A program made the translations under genes and the position numbers. This document shows positions 34,699 through 43,990 of a stretch of 64,000 nucleotides of DNA, piece by piece (position 1 is the stretch's first letter; the number at the start of each line of letters is the position of its first letter). The notes under the pieces were generated by a model, which did not search any database, was not told where the DNA came from, and saw only the letters and a program-made list of their open reading frames with translations. Source of the stretch: Rhodospirillaceae bacterium (GTDB taxonomy: Bacteria; Pseudomonadota; Alphaproteobacteria; Rhodospirillales; Rhodospirillaceae); assembly GCA_040219235.1 (NCBI GenBank), contig JAVJSV010000011.1, forward strand, positions 744,001 through 808,000, read 5' to 3'.

Positions 34699-35571
34699 AT
34701 GCTGGGGAAGTTTTACCGTCCACCATTTGTTGGCATGATTGCCTTCATCACGGTCCTGATGGCACAGCCACTGGGGCACACGCTGTTCGTCATGCTGAAG
34801 CCACTTTTTGGCTCAGCGGATGAGGCCTCCTTTCCGGCAAGCTTTCTCTGCGGGCTGATCGGGTTTGTGATGGTTTGGATCGGCCTCAAGAAGCAGGAAA
34901 CGGCGGCCACCTGGCTGGGATTTGTCGGTGCCATTCTCATCTGGACGGGCTGGTTTGAGTATTCCTGGGAGCTGTTTGCCCACCTCCTCAATGTTCAACC
35001 GCTGTATACTGGCGCAGGTGACTTGGCGATGAGCCCCGGCCTTCAGGTGATCCAAGCGTCTGGTATTATTATGCTCGCGGTCACCGTTCTTTTGTACTTC
35101 AACCGCGAAACCCGCTGCACGGCTTTCAAATGGCTGCATCGCAAAGCCCATATGAACCCGGGTAAGGCCAGCTCGGGTAAAGACCGGGACTATGCCCGCA
35201 TCACGGCACTGGAAACCATTTTTGTGATTTGGTTTATCTACGTGATCAATCTCACCTTGTATGATGAGCGCATTCTGGGCGCGGATCACCCTGTGACCTA
35301 TGCCGTGTTCTTCGGGTTTCTAATCTGGGCGATTTATCTGAATACGCGACTGATTAAATATGCCCGCATGGCACCCGCCGTGCGTTACGCCATTCCGACG
35401 ACTGTGATCACCTGGCTTTGTGTTGAAGTGTTGAGCCGTTGGGGCATCTTGACAGAATTCTGGTTGATGCCAGCTGACTATGCGCTGGAAATGGGACTGG
35501 TTGTTGGGGCCTTCATTGTTGCCGGAATCGCCATCTACCTGACGCCTGAACGTGGTGAGGAAAAGGCTTAG
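34699..35571 (+). CDS. Uncharacterised eight-helix membrane protein
   Basis: A 290-residue protein with about eight hydrophobic helices, a cytoplasmic-type basic loop (RKAHMNPGKASSGKDRDYAR, residues 148-167) in the middle, and no signal peptide. I do not recognise the family. Conserved-looking features are WIGLKKQETAATWLGFVGA and the WFEYSWELF stretch. A strong GAGGGAGGA ribosome site precedes the ATG. It follows the Rieske gene by 135 bases and could be co-expressed with it, although the gap allows its own promoter. Confidence 0.7.
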   Translation: MLGKFYRPPFVGMIAFITVLMAQPLGHTLFVMLKPLFGSADEASFPASFLCGLIGFVMVWIGLKKQETAATWLGFVGAILIWTGWFEYSWELFAHLLNVQPLYTGAGDLAMSPGLQVIQASGIIMLAVTVLLYFNRETRCTAFKWLHRKAHMNPGKASSGKDRDYARITALETIFVIWFIYVINLTLYDERILGADHPVTYAVFFGFLIWAIYLNTRLIKYARMAPAVRYAIPTTVITWLCVEVLSRWGILTEFWLMPADYALEMGLVVGAFIVAGIAIYLTPERGEEKA

Positions 35572-35672
35572 TCGAAGCAGGCGCTTTAGTGTTGGTCGCG
35601 TGCTTTTTCTTGCACTTTTTCATCAGCAGTCTATGACCTAACTGTGCTGAACCGACCGTGAGAAGAGGCGTT

Positions 35673-36200
35673 ATGCGGAATTCAATTTTTGGCGTTATGG
35701 CCGCGGTTGTCTGGTGTTTGGCTGTGCCATCACTGGCGCAGGACGTCACATTCCCAACGCTTGAGGCGCGTACCCTCAATAAGGACCGCATCACGGTGCC
35801 TGAAGATTTCAGTGCGGCCCGGAATGTGCTTTTGATTTCCTTTGGCCGCGATATGCAGGAGCCGGTTGACGCTTGGGAGGCAGCCCTGACACCGCTGCGC
35901 GAGCAGTCAGACAGCGTACAAGTCTATAATACGCCGCTTATTCCCAATCCCGGCGCGCTGGTGCGCGGATTTATCAACGGTGGCTTTCGCGGCATCTACA
36001 AAGATGAGGCTTTGCGCGATCGGGTTATCATTCTCTATGTGGAGGAAGACGAAGTTTTTCCACTGCTGCGCATCAGCGAAGACACCAAGACTCAGCCCCT
36101 GGTGTTGGTCACCGATCAGGCCGGAGGGATTCTCGGGAGAGTCTCCGGCCTTGCCGATCAGGCGAACGTTGCGGCAGTGACCGCCCTCGCCACGCAGTAG
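35673..36200 (+). CDS. Secreted protein of possible thioredoxin-like fold
   Basis: A 175-residue protein with a signal peptide (to about SLAQD). The mature part contains ARNVLLISFGRDMQEPVDAWEAAL, then FINGGFRGIYKDEALRDRVIILYVEEDEVFPLLRISEDTKTQPLVLVTDQAGGILGRVSG, a strand-helix order that resembles thioredoxin-like periplasmic proteins of the YtfJ kind but lacks a CxxC motif. The ATG at 35673 follows an AGAAGAGG site, and a GTG at 35658 is less likely. Function is unknown, and the fold guess is weak. Confidence 0.65.
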   Translation: MRNSIFGVMAAVVWCLAVPSLAQDVTFPTLEARTLNKDRITVPEDFSAARNVLLISFGRDMQEPVDAWEAALTPLREQSDSVQVYNTPLIPNPGALVRGFINGGFRGIYKDEALRDRVIILYVEEDEVFPLLRISEDTKTQPLVLVTDQAGGILGRVSGLADQANVAAVTALATQ

Positions 36201-36203
36201 GTT

Positions 36204-37052
36204 TTACGCCCACGGGTCGTCTATAAAGCCCGGGCGACGATCATCTAAAAATGCTTTCACACGCGCCGGAATTTCAGCCGTGCTCGCCAATTTGCGACCG
36301 ACCAGTTCAAAGCTGCAAACGCCAGCCCGTTGCCCCATGCGCATCCATGGGTACCATCCGCCAATAGATTGATAATGCAAAGAGGTGGGCACGAAATCTT
36401 GATCAAGGTCGTTCAACTCGGCGCGATAGGTCGCGAGGGAAGTGCTGGACTGCACAGGACCCTGATAGGTCAGAGGGTCAGCAGCCGGGTTCGGTTCTGG
36501 CCGAATGGATTTTGTGATCAGACGCTCCTGCGACCAAATCACCGGTCCATTGATAATGGGCTCTGTGATTTCGCCCTCAATGTGGCGCATCTTTGCCATG
36601 CGGTCGACCGGGACGTCCCATTGACCGTTCGCATCAAAGGATAACTCTTGCGAGGACTTAAAATGTGTTGGTTCGCAGGCTAGTCCATTCATGGGGTTTA
36701 CCCAGCTATCGGCCAGTTCACCGGTTTTGGGGTCTTGCCAAAATCCGCACTCGATCATCTTTTGGTCAACGCCGCCGTTATCGCGCAGGGTCATGGTGTT
36801 GAAGCTAAGACCATCAACCCTAAACAGTTGGCGGGCAATCTCGCCCTCTGGTTTGCCCCAGTACGCCCCGCTGTAGGCCCAGAGGCCATCGCTGCCATCC
36901 AGGTTGCCACGCAGTTGAACATAGAGTTTGTTCTTGTTGATTTCGCTTTGTGCGAAGGCTTTTGCTGATGAAAGCCCCAAAAGTCCCATGCTGGTCAGTC
37001 CACCAGCCAAAGCCGTGCGGCGGGTCAGGGGTGTGAGCGGTCGAAGCGTCAT
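36204..37052 (-). CDS. DUF1838 family secreted protein, short subtype
   Basis: A 282-residue exported protein with a twin-arginine-like signal (TRRTALAGGLT, residues 10-20, ending near AFAQSE). The body shows the family pattern in a shorter form: LYVQLRGNLDGSDGLWAYSGAYWGKPEG, QLFRVDGLSFN, DPKTGELADSWVNPMNG and a YQSIGGWYPWMRMGQRAG segment that corresponds to the TPWLPWMLMGQAPG block of the long paralogues. It lacks the C-terminal PGGV tail. It is convergent with the thioredoxin-like gene, 3 bases apart, and is the most isolated DUF1838 member here. Function is unknown. Confidence 0.8.
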   Translation of the reverse strand: MTLRPLTPLTRRTALAGGLTSMGLLGLSSAKAFAQSEINKNKLYVQLRGNLDGSDGLWAYSGAYWGKPEGEIARQLFRVDGLSFNTMTLRDNGGVDQKMIECGFWQDPKTGELADSWVNPMNGLACEPTHFKSSQELSFDANGQWDVPVDRMAKMRHIEGEITEPIINGPVIWSQERLITKSIRPEPNPAADPLTYQGPVQSSTSLATYRAELNDLDQDFVPTSLHYQSIGGWYPWMRMGQRAGVCSFELVGRKLASTAEIPARVKAFLDDRRPGFIDDPWA

Positions 37053-37082
37053 AGAAATGCTCTTTCTAGGTCGAAAAGCTGT

Positions 37083-37481
37083 TTATAGAAGGGCCATCAC
37101 GGTGCCAACCAGAGCACCAAGAATAAGCACGATTGTTGTCAGTGATGAGACAGCAAAGCCGCCGCTGCGTTTTTCTGGCGCTTTGTAATACCCCTGAGCG
37201 TAGAGGATGCGGCCGATGGCAAAAATAGCGCCGAGCACGCCCGCTGCTAAATCTCCCCAGGCAAAGGCAAACAGCCACAACGCCGGGAAAAACATGATCA
37301 GTTGTTCCAGCATGTTTTGGTGCACGCGGTTGATCCGCTGAAATTCTTCTGGTCCATCAACGGACGGCGGTTTGACGTCATACTTAAAGCGGGCGCGCCC
37401 TACCTGGATCATGCAATAGAAATACACAAAGAGCGCGCCAATCGTCGCCAGGGCCGTTAAAGTATAATCTTCGAGTATCAT
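37083..37481 (-). CDS. MAPEG family membrane protein
   Basis: A 132-residue protein with four helices, of the membrane-associated eicosanoid/glutathione metabolism family. The RARFKYDVKPPSVDGPEEFQRINRVHQNMLEQLIMF segment (about residues 29-63) holds the family's conserved Arg/Asn/Glu positions that bind glutathione. Bacterial members may act as glutathione transferases or peroxidases on lipophilic substrates. It lies upstream of the DUF1838 gene at 36204 on the same strand, 30 bases away, so the two may form one transcript. Confidence 0.87.
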   Translation of the reverse strand: MILEDYTLTALATIGALFVYFYCMIQVGRARFKYDVKPPSVDGPEEFQRINRVHQNMLEQLIMFFPALWLFAFAWGDLAAGVLGAIFAIGRILYAQGYYKAPEKRSGGFAVSSLTTIVLILGALVGTVMALL

Positions 37482-37570
37482 GATAAACCTCGTGTGTAAT
37501 TTGTCTGCCGCTCTGTCATTATAGAGCCATTATGAGAGTAGGCTGTGTCACCGGCAATGGGGAAAGCAAA

Positions 37571-38062
37571 ATGACTGAACGCACAAGTCCCGTGAAACGG
37601 ACAACGATTTTCTGCCGCGATATCGAGAAATCCTTGAGTTTATACCGGGATATCCTGGGGTTTTCTGTCGCCGAGGACAAGAACGTCGCTGGCCCGGCGA
37701 TGGCCAAGATGATCGGTCTGACCGATTGCTCCATGCATATTTGCCATCTCAGAGCCAACAACAGCGAAGATGGCCTGATCGGGTTATATGAGATCACGGC
37801 CGATGATGTGCCGGAAACGTCTCCGCCACCGCCGGGCGTTATTCACCTGGGGCAGGTCGCGATCGTCGTAAATACAGACCAGCCGGATGAGATATATGCG
37901 GATCTGGAGGCCAAGGGATATCCGTTCCTCACGCCGCCGACCAAGTACGTCAAAGAAGAAGACAGCGATTATATGAAAGCCGGCACCTACACAGAGATGA
38001 TTTTCTATGATCCAGATGGGGTGTTAGTAAGTGTCATGGGGTACGAGCCCAAGGTTGGCTAA
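37571..38062 (+). CDS. VOC family protein
   Basis: A 163-residue protein of the vicinal oxygen chelate fold. Features are TTIFCRDIEKSLSLYRDILGFSV at the N terminus and the closing EMIFYDPDGVLVSVMGYEP. The ATG at 37571 has a GGGGAAAG site nearby and is preferred over 37532. The usual Glu/His ligands are partly replaced, so it may not bind a metal in the standard way. It precedes the CpcT-like gene by 29 bases and is probably co-transcribed with it. Substrate unknown. Confidence 0.78.
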   Translation: MTERTSPVKRTTIFCRDIEKSLSLYRDILGFSVAEDKNVAGPAMAKMIGLTDCSMHICHLRANNSEDGLIGLYEITADDVPETSPPPPGVIHLGQVAIVVNTDQPDEIYADLEAKGYPFLTPPTKYVKEEDSDYMKAGTYTEMIFYDPDGVLVSVMGYEPKVG

Positions 38063-38091
38063 AAATACAAGTTCAATAGGGAGGTCAGGTC

Positions 38092-39093
38092 ATGCGGATG
38101 ATTTTGATTGCGACTATATCGCTGCTGATGTCGATGTTTGCAGCGGCTTCAGCCCAGGCGCAAACGTTTAGTAAGGGCGAGCTTGAAGGCCATCTGCGGT
38201 TAATCATGCAATGGTGGCCCGGTGAGTATGACAATCACGAACAGATCGTGCGTCAATCCGGTGGTGGTATTTCTGTCCACGTTTACGAACCAGTGTTCCG
38301 CATCCATTCCCATTACGTCACGCTGGATATGCCTGAGTTGGGCGATAACGTCCTGTATGTGGAAGAATATCTGAACAACGACCCGGCAAATATTTCACGG
38401 ATCCGGATTTATAATCTCAGTGTCGACGAGGCGGAGCAGGCCGTAAAAGTGCAGCTCTATGCGTTCAAAGAGGGTCATGATCACATGGTTGGGGCACGCC
38501 TTGACCCTGAGCGTTTGTCTGACATTAAACTTGATGAACTGCGGGCGTTCTCTGAGCCATGCACAGTTTATATGCGCTATGAGGGCGGGCAGTTTAATGG
38601 CGGCATGAAGCGGGACTCCTGCGGTGATAAAGAATGGTTTGAATACCAAGTCGTGCTCGGTTCCGACTACAACTGGACTCGTGACCGACTGATCAGCCGT
38701 GAGACCGGTGAGGTGACTTGGGATCAGACAGAAGGCGCGAACTATGCCTGGGTTCAAATGCGCAAAGCGCGCTGGTTTGTCTGCACCGTGAATTACAATC
38801 TTGAAGGTGACATGCGTAAGACAGAGTTTCTGACCGAGATCGAAGTGCATGACCAGGGTGGCCAGACCGATATCGCGTGGCCCGATGGGCGGACCTTGGA
38901 ATTTCAATTGCATACGCGCGAGTTTTCATCGCCCTCCGAACGTGAGTTTCCGTTGTTCCGGATTCATGAAAAAGGTAACTACGTTCCTATCGGTTATGGT
39001 TATGCCGTTGATGATGCTGACCGCTTTGGCCTAAATCTGGGATGGTTTTATACGCTCTGCCGTCTCAAAGACCAGGGAGCGCCGCGGCCATAA
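38092..39093 (+). CDS. CpcT/CpeT-like secreted protein
   Basis: A 333-residue protein with a signal peptide (SAQAQ, about residue 24). The region LIMQWWPGEYDNHEQIV through HVYEPVFRI, DNVLYVEEYLNN, ISRIRIYNLS and VKVQLYAFKEGH (about residues 38-130) follows the CpcT/CpeT beta-barrel family. In cyanobacteria CpcT is a phycobilin-protein lyase; here there is no phycobiliprotein and the protein is exported, so the role must differ (inferred: binds a hydrophobic ligand). Cys residues at the SCGDKEW and FVCTVNY segments may form a disulfide. A GGGAGG ribosome site precedes the ATG. Confidence 0.75.
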   Translation: MRMILIATISLLMSMFAAASAQAQTFSKGELEGHLRLIMQWWPGEYDNHEQIVRQSGGGISVHVYEPVFRIHSHYVTLDMPELGDNVLYVEEYLNNDPANISRIRIYNLSVDEAEQAVKVQLYAFKEGHDHMVGARLDPERLSDIKLDELRAFSEPCTVYMRYEGGQFNGGMKRDSCGDKEWFEYQVVLGSDYNWTRDRLISRETGEVTWDQTEGANYAWVQMRKARWFVCTVNYNLEGDMRKTEFLTEIEVHDQGGQTDIAWPDGRTLEFQLHTREFSSPSEREFPLFRIHEKGNYVPIGYGYAVDDADRFGLNLGWFYTLCRLKDQGAPRP

Positions 39094-39111
39094 GGGCTGT
39101 CGCAGGTACGT

Positions 39112-40512
39112 ATGGATGATGGTAGCAACCCCCTATTGCGCATAATCTCGGCACTTCAGGAGCGTTTCCCGGAGCAATGCAGCATCAATAGAGATGTTCT
39201 GGAGCGCCATGGGCGCGGGGAGTCGTGGCATCCCTCGGCTGCCCCCGATCTTGTGGTGTTTCCAAAGTCGACGGCAGAAGTGGCCGAGGTTGTGCAACTG
39301 TGCGCAGAGACGAATACACCGATCGTTCCATTTGGGGCAGGGACGTCATTAGAAGGCCAGGTCCAAGCGGTCGAAGGTGGTGTGTGTGTTGACCTGACGC
39401 ACATGAACCAGATTGTCGATGTTCATCCTGAAGATATGGATTGCGTCATACAGTCCGGGGTGATGCGCAGCGATCTCAATGCGCATCTCAGAGATACCGG
39501 CCTGTTTTTCCCCATTGACCCAGGGGCAGAGTGCACCCTGGGCGGCATGGTGGCGACCCGCGCTTCAGGCACCAATGCGGTGCGGTACGGCACCATGCGT
39601 GAGAACGTATTAGGGCTGACAGTTGTGTTGGCCGATGGTTCTATTGTTAAAACCGGCGGTCGTGCGCGCAAGTCTGCGGCGGGATACGATCTTACGCGGT
39701 TGTTCACGGGGTCCGAGGGTACGCTCGGTATTATCACCGAGATCACACTGCGCTTGCACGGCATCCCTGAGGCGACCGCAGCTGCGGTTGTCAGCTTCCC
39801 CTCGATTGATGCCGCCGTAGAAACTGTCATTGAGGTGATCCAGCTTGGCACACCAATCGCCCGCATTGAGTTGATGGATGAGGTCAGTATAGATGCAGTA
39901 AACCGTTACGCTGGCTTATCGTTGGAGGTCGCACCAACCCTGTTCCTCGAGTTCCATGGGTCTCACGCTGGCGTTGCAGAACAAGCAGGCACTGTTGAAG
40001 CTATAGCGAGCGATCATGGATGCGACGCTTTTCAATGGTCTGACAAGCCGGAAGACCGCACCAAGTTGTGGCAGGCGCGACACAATGCCTATTACGCCGG
40101 GTTGGCGCTCAAGCCGGACTCACTTGGGCTGGTTACAGATGTTTGTGTGCCGATTTCCCGACTCGCCGATTGTATTCGGGAAACCAAGGCCGACTTGGAC
40201 GCCAGCGAACTTCCAGCACCGTTGCTGGGCCACGTCGGCGATGGAAATTTTCACGTGTGTTTTATCCTGGACCAGGATGCGCCGGAGCAGATTGAGGAGG
40301 CCGAGCATCTTCATCGCCGTATGGTCGAGCGCGCCCTCAAGATGGGCGGCACCTGCACTGGCGAGCATGGCATCGGGCTTGGAAAAAAAGATCTCTTGAT
40401 TGAAGAAGCCGGGGCAGGTGTTGATGTTATGGCGCGTATCAAGCAGGCGCTGGATCCGCAAAACCTCTTTAATCCTGGAAAGGTTTTCGACCAAGGACCA
40501 CGAGAGGAATGA
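39112..40512 (+). CDS. FAD-binding oxidase, D-lactate dehydrogenase/glycolate oxidase GlcD-like
   Basis: A 466-residue flavoprotein of the PCMH FAD-binding type. The FAD-binding region contains PIVPFGAGTSLEGQVQA (about residues 71-87), FFPIDPGAECTLGGMVATRASG and GRARKSAAGYDLTRLFTGSEGTLGIITE. The C-terminal FAD-oxidase domain has GHVGDGNFH and GTCTGEHGIGLGK, the substrate-side motifs of D-lactate dehydrogenase and GlcD. It oxidises a 2-hydroxy acid such as D-lactate, passing electrons to the respiratory chain. It is the first gene of a coupled operon and overlaps the next by four bases (ATGA). Confidence 0.88.
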   Translation: MDDGSNPLLRIISALQERFPEQCSINRDVLERHGRGESWHPSAAPDLVVFPKSTAEVAEVVQLCAETNTPIVPFGAGTSLEGQVQAVEGGVCVDLTHMNQIVDVHPEDMDCVIQSGVMRSDLNAHLRDTGLFFPIDPGAECTLGGMVATRASGTNAVRYGTMRENVLGLTVVLADGSIVKTGGRARKSAAGYDLTRLFTGSEGTLGIITEITLRLHGIPEATAAAVVSFPSIDAAVETVIEVIQLGTPIARIELMDEVSIDAVNRYAGLSLEVAPTLFLEFHGSHAGVAEQAGTVEAIASDHGCDAFQWSDKPEDRTKLWQARHNAYYAGLALKPDSLGLVTDVCVPISRLADCIRETKADLDASELPAPLLGHVGDGNFHVCFILDQDAPEQIEEAEHLHRRMVERALKMGGTCTGEHGIGLGKKDLLIEEAGAGVDVMARIKQALDPQNLFNPGKVFDQGPREE

Positions 40513-41495
40513 CCATCCAGAAAATATGTATTGTTGGCCCGGGTGCGATTGGCGGGATGATGGCCGTCAAACTCATCTCCGCCGGATACGATGTGTCGGC
40601 CTTGGTAAGAACAAGTCGCGTTGACGCCATGAACCGGGATGGCATTACGCTCCATGATGAAGGCGAGACCTTTCATCATACGCCGCTTGCGGCGGCGAAC
40701 GCGGCGGATATTGGCCCCCAAGACTTGGTCATCATCACGGTCAAAGAGACTGGTCTGAGCGATGTCGCCCCGGCTATATCGAATTTGTGTGGGCCAAAAA
40801 CGCAAGTTGTGCAGGTGATGAATGGCATTCCCTGGTGGTTCTTTATGGATCGTGAGGGGCCGTATTCGGGAACATGTTTAGAAAGCGTTGATCCCAAAGG
40901 TTGTGTGTCCGAGCATTTTGAGGTCGAGCGGCACATTGGGGCCGTCATCAATTGCGGCGTGTCTTGGCGCGAGGACGGATCACTCAGCCATGATCATTCC
41001 AACCAGCTCTTTTTAGGCCGCCCAAGTGGTGCGCTTGGAGGCGTTGAAGCCGTCGCCGATGTTTTTCGCGCTTCTGGGTACAACGCGGAAGCAACATCGA
41101 ATATACAACAGCAGGTGATGACCAAGCTGCTGGCCAACATGAGCTTTAATCCGTTGAGCGCTTTATCGATGGGCACGACGGATTTGCTCATTGGCGATGA
41201 TTATGTTGCTGAGACGCTGGCGGGTTTGATGAACGAGGGGCGTGCCATCATCAAGGCTTTGGGCCTCGACCCTGGGCCTGATCCGATCGAAACCCTGAAG
41301 CGAGGGCAGAGGTTGAACGCATCTAAAACGTCTATGCTGCAAGATGTAGAAGCTGGGAAGCCCTTAGAATTAGAAGGGATCCTTGGCTCGGTCATAGAGG
41401 TGGCGTCGCTGGTTAAAGTGCCAGTGCCGCTGCTGCGAACGGTTTATGGTTTATTACGCGTGCGCCAACAAACGATGCAGGCAGCGTCCTCATGA
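40509..41495 (+). CDS. 2-dehydropantoate 2-reductase family protein (ApbA/PanE)
   Basis: A 328-residue NADP-dependent reductase. The nucleotide motif is CIVGPGAIGGMMAVKL (about residues 6-21), and the C-terminal domain shows KLLANMSFNPLSALSMGT and ASMLQDVEAG-like SKTSMLQDVEAGKPLELEGILG, typical of the family. PanE makes pantoate for CoA synthesis, but paralogues in catabolic operons reduce other 2-oxo acids. The coupling with a 2-hydroxy acid oxidase suggests a linked 2-oxo/2-hydroxy acid route (inferred). It overlaps both neighbours by four bases. Confidence 0.85.
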   Translation: MTIQKICIVGPGAIGGMMAVKLISAGYDVSALVRTSRVDAMNRDGITLHDEGETFHHTPLAAANAADIGPQDLVIITVKETGLSDVAPAISNLCGPKTQVVQVMNGIPWWFFMDREGPYSGTCLESVDPKGCVSEHFEVERHIGAVINCGVSWREDGSLSHDHSNQLFLGRPSGALGGVEAVADVFRASGYNAEATSNIQQQVMTKLLANMSFNPLSALSMGTTDLLIGDDYVAETLAGLMNEGRAIIKALGLDPGPDPIETLKRGQRLNASKTSMLQDVEAGKPLELEGILGSVIEVASLVKVPVPLLRTVYGLLRVRQQTMQAASS

Positions 41496-43990
41496 GCGGT
41501 GCGATCATTGATCAGCGGCTCAAACCGCTGGCTGCAGAGTTGAAAGCGGGGCGCTACAAAGTTCTCTCGCTCGATATCTTTGACACGCTGTTGTGGCGAC
41601 GTGTGCCGAATCCAGTTGACGTTTTTCTTTCTGTTGGCGAGTTGCTGCGAGACGGAGATTTATTGGCACCCTGGATATCTGTGGTTCAGTTTTCGGAGTT
41701 ACGTGCCGCCGCAGAAAAGGCTGCGCGGGCCAAAGCAGAGGCGGCAACAGGTTCTCGCGAAGTCTTGCTTGCCGATATCTATGCGGCCTTACCAGATCAC
41801 GCTTGGATTAGGCCAGACGCTGCAAGCGCGGCAGCGATGATTGAAGCGGCCACCGAGGCGGACGTGATGATTCTGGATCAGGAAATTGTCACTTTAATGG
41901 ACTTGGCACGAGACTCTGATGTCCGTGTGGTGTTTACGTCTGACACTTATTTCACACGCGATGAACTTCTGGGTTTTCTGGCCCGTGCCGGTTTGCCCCC
42001 CGAAAAACTGCCCGGGACCGTCTATATTTCTAATGAACAAGGGCGACCGAAATGGCGGGACTTGTTCGATATTATTCTTAAAGACTTGGATATTGCTCCA
42101 GAGCTACTGGTCCATGTTGGGGACAATGTTGACGCAGACGTGAAGCCCTGCACTGCGCGTGGCATCGCACATGTCTTTTATGACAAGTGGGGTGGGCTAC
42201 CGCGGGCGCAACACAGAGAACTGCTTGAAAACGTGAAACGCGATGCGGTTTGGTTCAGTGCAGAGGGCGATGCCGGTCTCACCGGCTTGCGTTCGCGCCT
42301 TGTCTATCGAGCCCCAGAGGATGTGCCAGATCATCACAAGTCTTATTGGGTGTATGGGGCTGTGACGTTGGCGCCACTTTTTTGTGCCTATGCGCAATGG
42401 GTTGTAGATACGGCGGCACAAAATAAGTCGGTAGTGTTTGGTATCATGCGTGAAGGACGGTTCCTCGCACGTTTGGTCTCTCATGTGTCTCGATGCCTGA
42501 GCAGTGAAGTGACGGTGGGAGAACTCTGGTTGTCCCGGCGTGCGGTTGTGCGCGCTGCCTTGTGGCCAGACGATCTCTCTCTGCTTGGTCAGGCGGTTTC
42601 CTACTGCCCAGGTCCTTCAACAGATGATGTGTTGTCGCAATTGGGAGTATCCCGCTCTGATCTTGTCGGCGTGTTTCAAGATCCGAATGCGTTTGACCTT
42701 CACGTTCCAGGAGGGATGAACGCATTTCTAACAGCTGTGTCTCGTACGCCGGCTTTACAGCAAAAATTAGCCGATGCGAGCGCACTACGGCGTAAAGCCC
42801 TTGTAAAGTATGCTGCAGAGCAATTTGAGTCCGCCAACGGTGATGAAGTTATTTTGCTCGATTTAGGGTATGCGGGCACCATCCAAACCGTTCTGCAGAA
42901 AATCCTCATCAGAGAGTCTAAACCGCAGGTGTTGTCAGGCTTGTACATTGCCATCAACGCTAAGGGGCGGGAGAATATTCTGGCGGGGAGTGACCTTAGG
43001 GCTCTTGCGGGGCGTGGTGGTTTTCAGTCTACGCTGACTCGCTTGCTGGAGCGTACACCGGATATTTTGGAGCATGCGTGTATGTGTCCAGAGGGCAGCT
43101 TGGATGGGTTTGGCGAAGATGGTCAACCGGAGTTGTTGCCGAGTCAAAGGTCTCCCGACCAGATCACACAAATGGAAATGGTGCAGCAGGGAATTCTTGA
43201 TGGGGTAACCACTATTTTTGAAACGCTCGGTCGAGACGCTGTCGCCTCTGATGCATTTCTCGAAACGGCGACTGATGTTGTGCAACAGGCCATGTTGTAC
43301 CCTTCGCCAGAGGAGGTTTCTTCCATCGGGGGATGGTTACACGAAGCGAATTTTGACCTCAAAGATCAACGCACGTTGATCGACCTACGTGTGGATGCGA
43401 CACGCCTTGAATACAGCGATGCCTCTCTATGGGCTTCCTTGGGGCGGGAAGAAGTGTATTGGCCTCAGGCCGCGCTTTCTGAGGTTGCGCCTGATCTCAT
43501 AGATGTGAACGCAGCCGTAAGCAAAGGCTTTCTGGCTGCTGATCATATGGGAGCAAAAACCGCAATTGGCGCGTTGACCTTAACACCGGATATTGGTGTC
43601 GGATTGGATCATCGAAATGCGATCCAAATACCTGTCACATTAACTGCGCATGGGCGTGGCGAGATTCAAGCTGCGGTCAAGCCCTTCAATCCATCCGCCT
43701 ATCAAGAAATTGAGATTAAATTTCCGGAGTCAGCCGCTGCGATCGTGATTGATCAATGCGCTGTCCTGTATCGCGGCGAGGCCGAGCAGAAGGTTCTTGA
43801 TGTAACACGCAACATTAAACTTAATGAAACTATGGCGATTGCAGGCCAGGTTGCTATTTCAGACCCGAGCGCGGGAAAAATGATGCTCGACCTTAACGCT
43901 ACAATTCCGCCCTGGCCTCATAGCTTGGAGCTTCTGTTACGCTTTAAGTACTTACGTTTGGACCCTGTTTATTCGTCGCGCACAAAGTAG
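41492..43990 (+). CDS. Large HAD-superfamily hydrolase-domain protein
   Basis: An 832-residue cytoplasmic protein. The N-terminal HAD domain has the DIFDTLL motif (Asp28 as nucleophile; the n+2 position is Phe, as in dehalogenase-like members), the VFTSDTYF Ser/Thr motif near residue 147, and the VHVGDNVDADV acidic motif near residue 206. The remaining 550 residues form one or more unrecognised domains. Proteins of this kind often sit in surface polysaccharide loci, and a glycosyltransferase and capsule-type gene follow. Its ATG overlaps the PanE-like stop, and its last 22 bases overlap the end of the convergent glycosyltransferase gene. Confidence 0.75.
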   Translation: MSGAIIDQRLKPLAAELKAGRYKVLSLDIFDTLLWRRVPNPVDVFLSVGELLRDGDLLAPWISVVQFSELRAAAEKAARAKAEAATGSREVLLADIYAALPDHAWIRPDAASAAAMIEAATEADVMILDQEIVTLMDLARDSDVRVVFTSDTYFTRDELLGFLARAGLPPEKLPGTVYISNEQGRPKWRDLFDIILKDLDIAPELLVHVGDNVDADVKPCTARGIAHVFYDKWGGLPRAQHRELLENVKRDAVWFSAEGDAGLTGLRSRLVYRAPEDVPDHHKSYWVYGAVTLAPLFCAYAQWVVDTAAQNKSVVFGIMREGRFLARLVSHVSRCLSSEVTVGELWLSRRAVVRAALWPDDLSLLGQAVSYCPGPSTDDVLSQLGVSRSDLVGVFQDPNAFDLHVPGGMNAFLTAVSRTPALQQKLADASALRRKALVKYAAEQFESANGDEVILLDLGYAGTIQTVLQKILIRESKPQVLSGLYIAINAKGRENILAGSDLRALAGRGGFQSTLTRLLERTPDILEHACMCPEGSLDGFGEDGQPELLPSQRSPDQITQMEMVQQGILDGVTTIFETLGRDAVASDAFLETATDVVQQAMLYPSPEEVSSIGGWLHEANFDLKDQRTLIDLRVDATRLEYSDASLWASLGREEVYWPQAALSEVAPDLIDVNAAVSKGFLAADHMGAKTAIGALTLTPDIGVGLDHRNAIQIPVTLTAHGRGEIQAAVKPFNPSAYQEIEIKFPESAAAIVIDQCAVLYRGEAEQKVLDVTRNIKLNETMAIAGQVAISDPSAGKMMLDLNATIPPWPHSLELLLRFKYLRLDPVYSSRTK

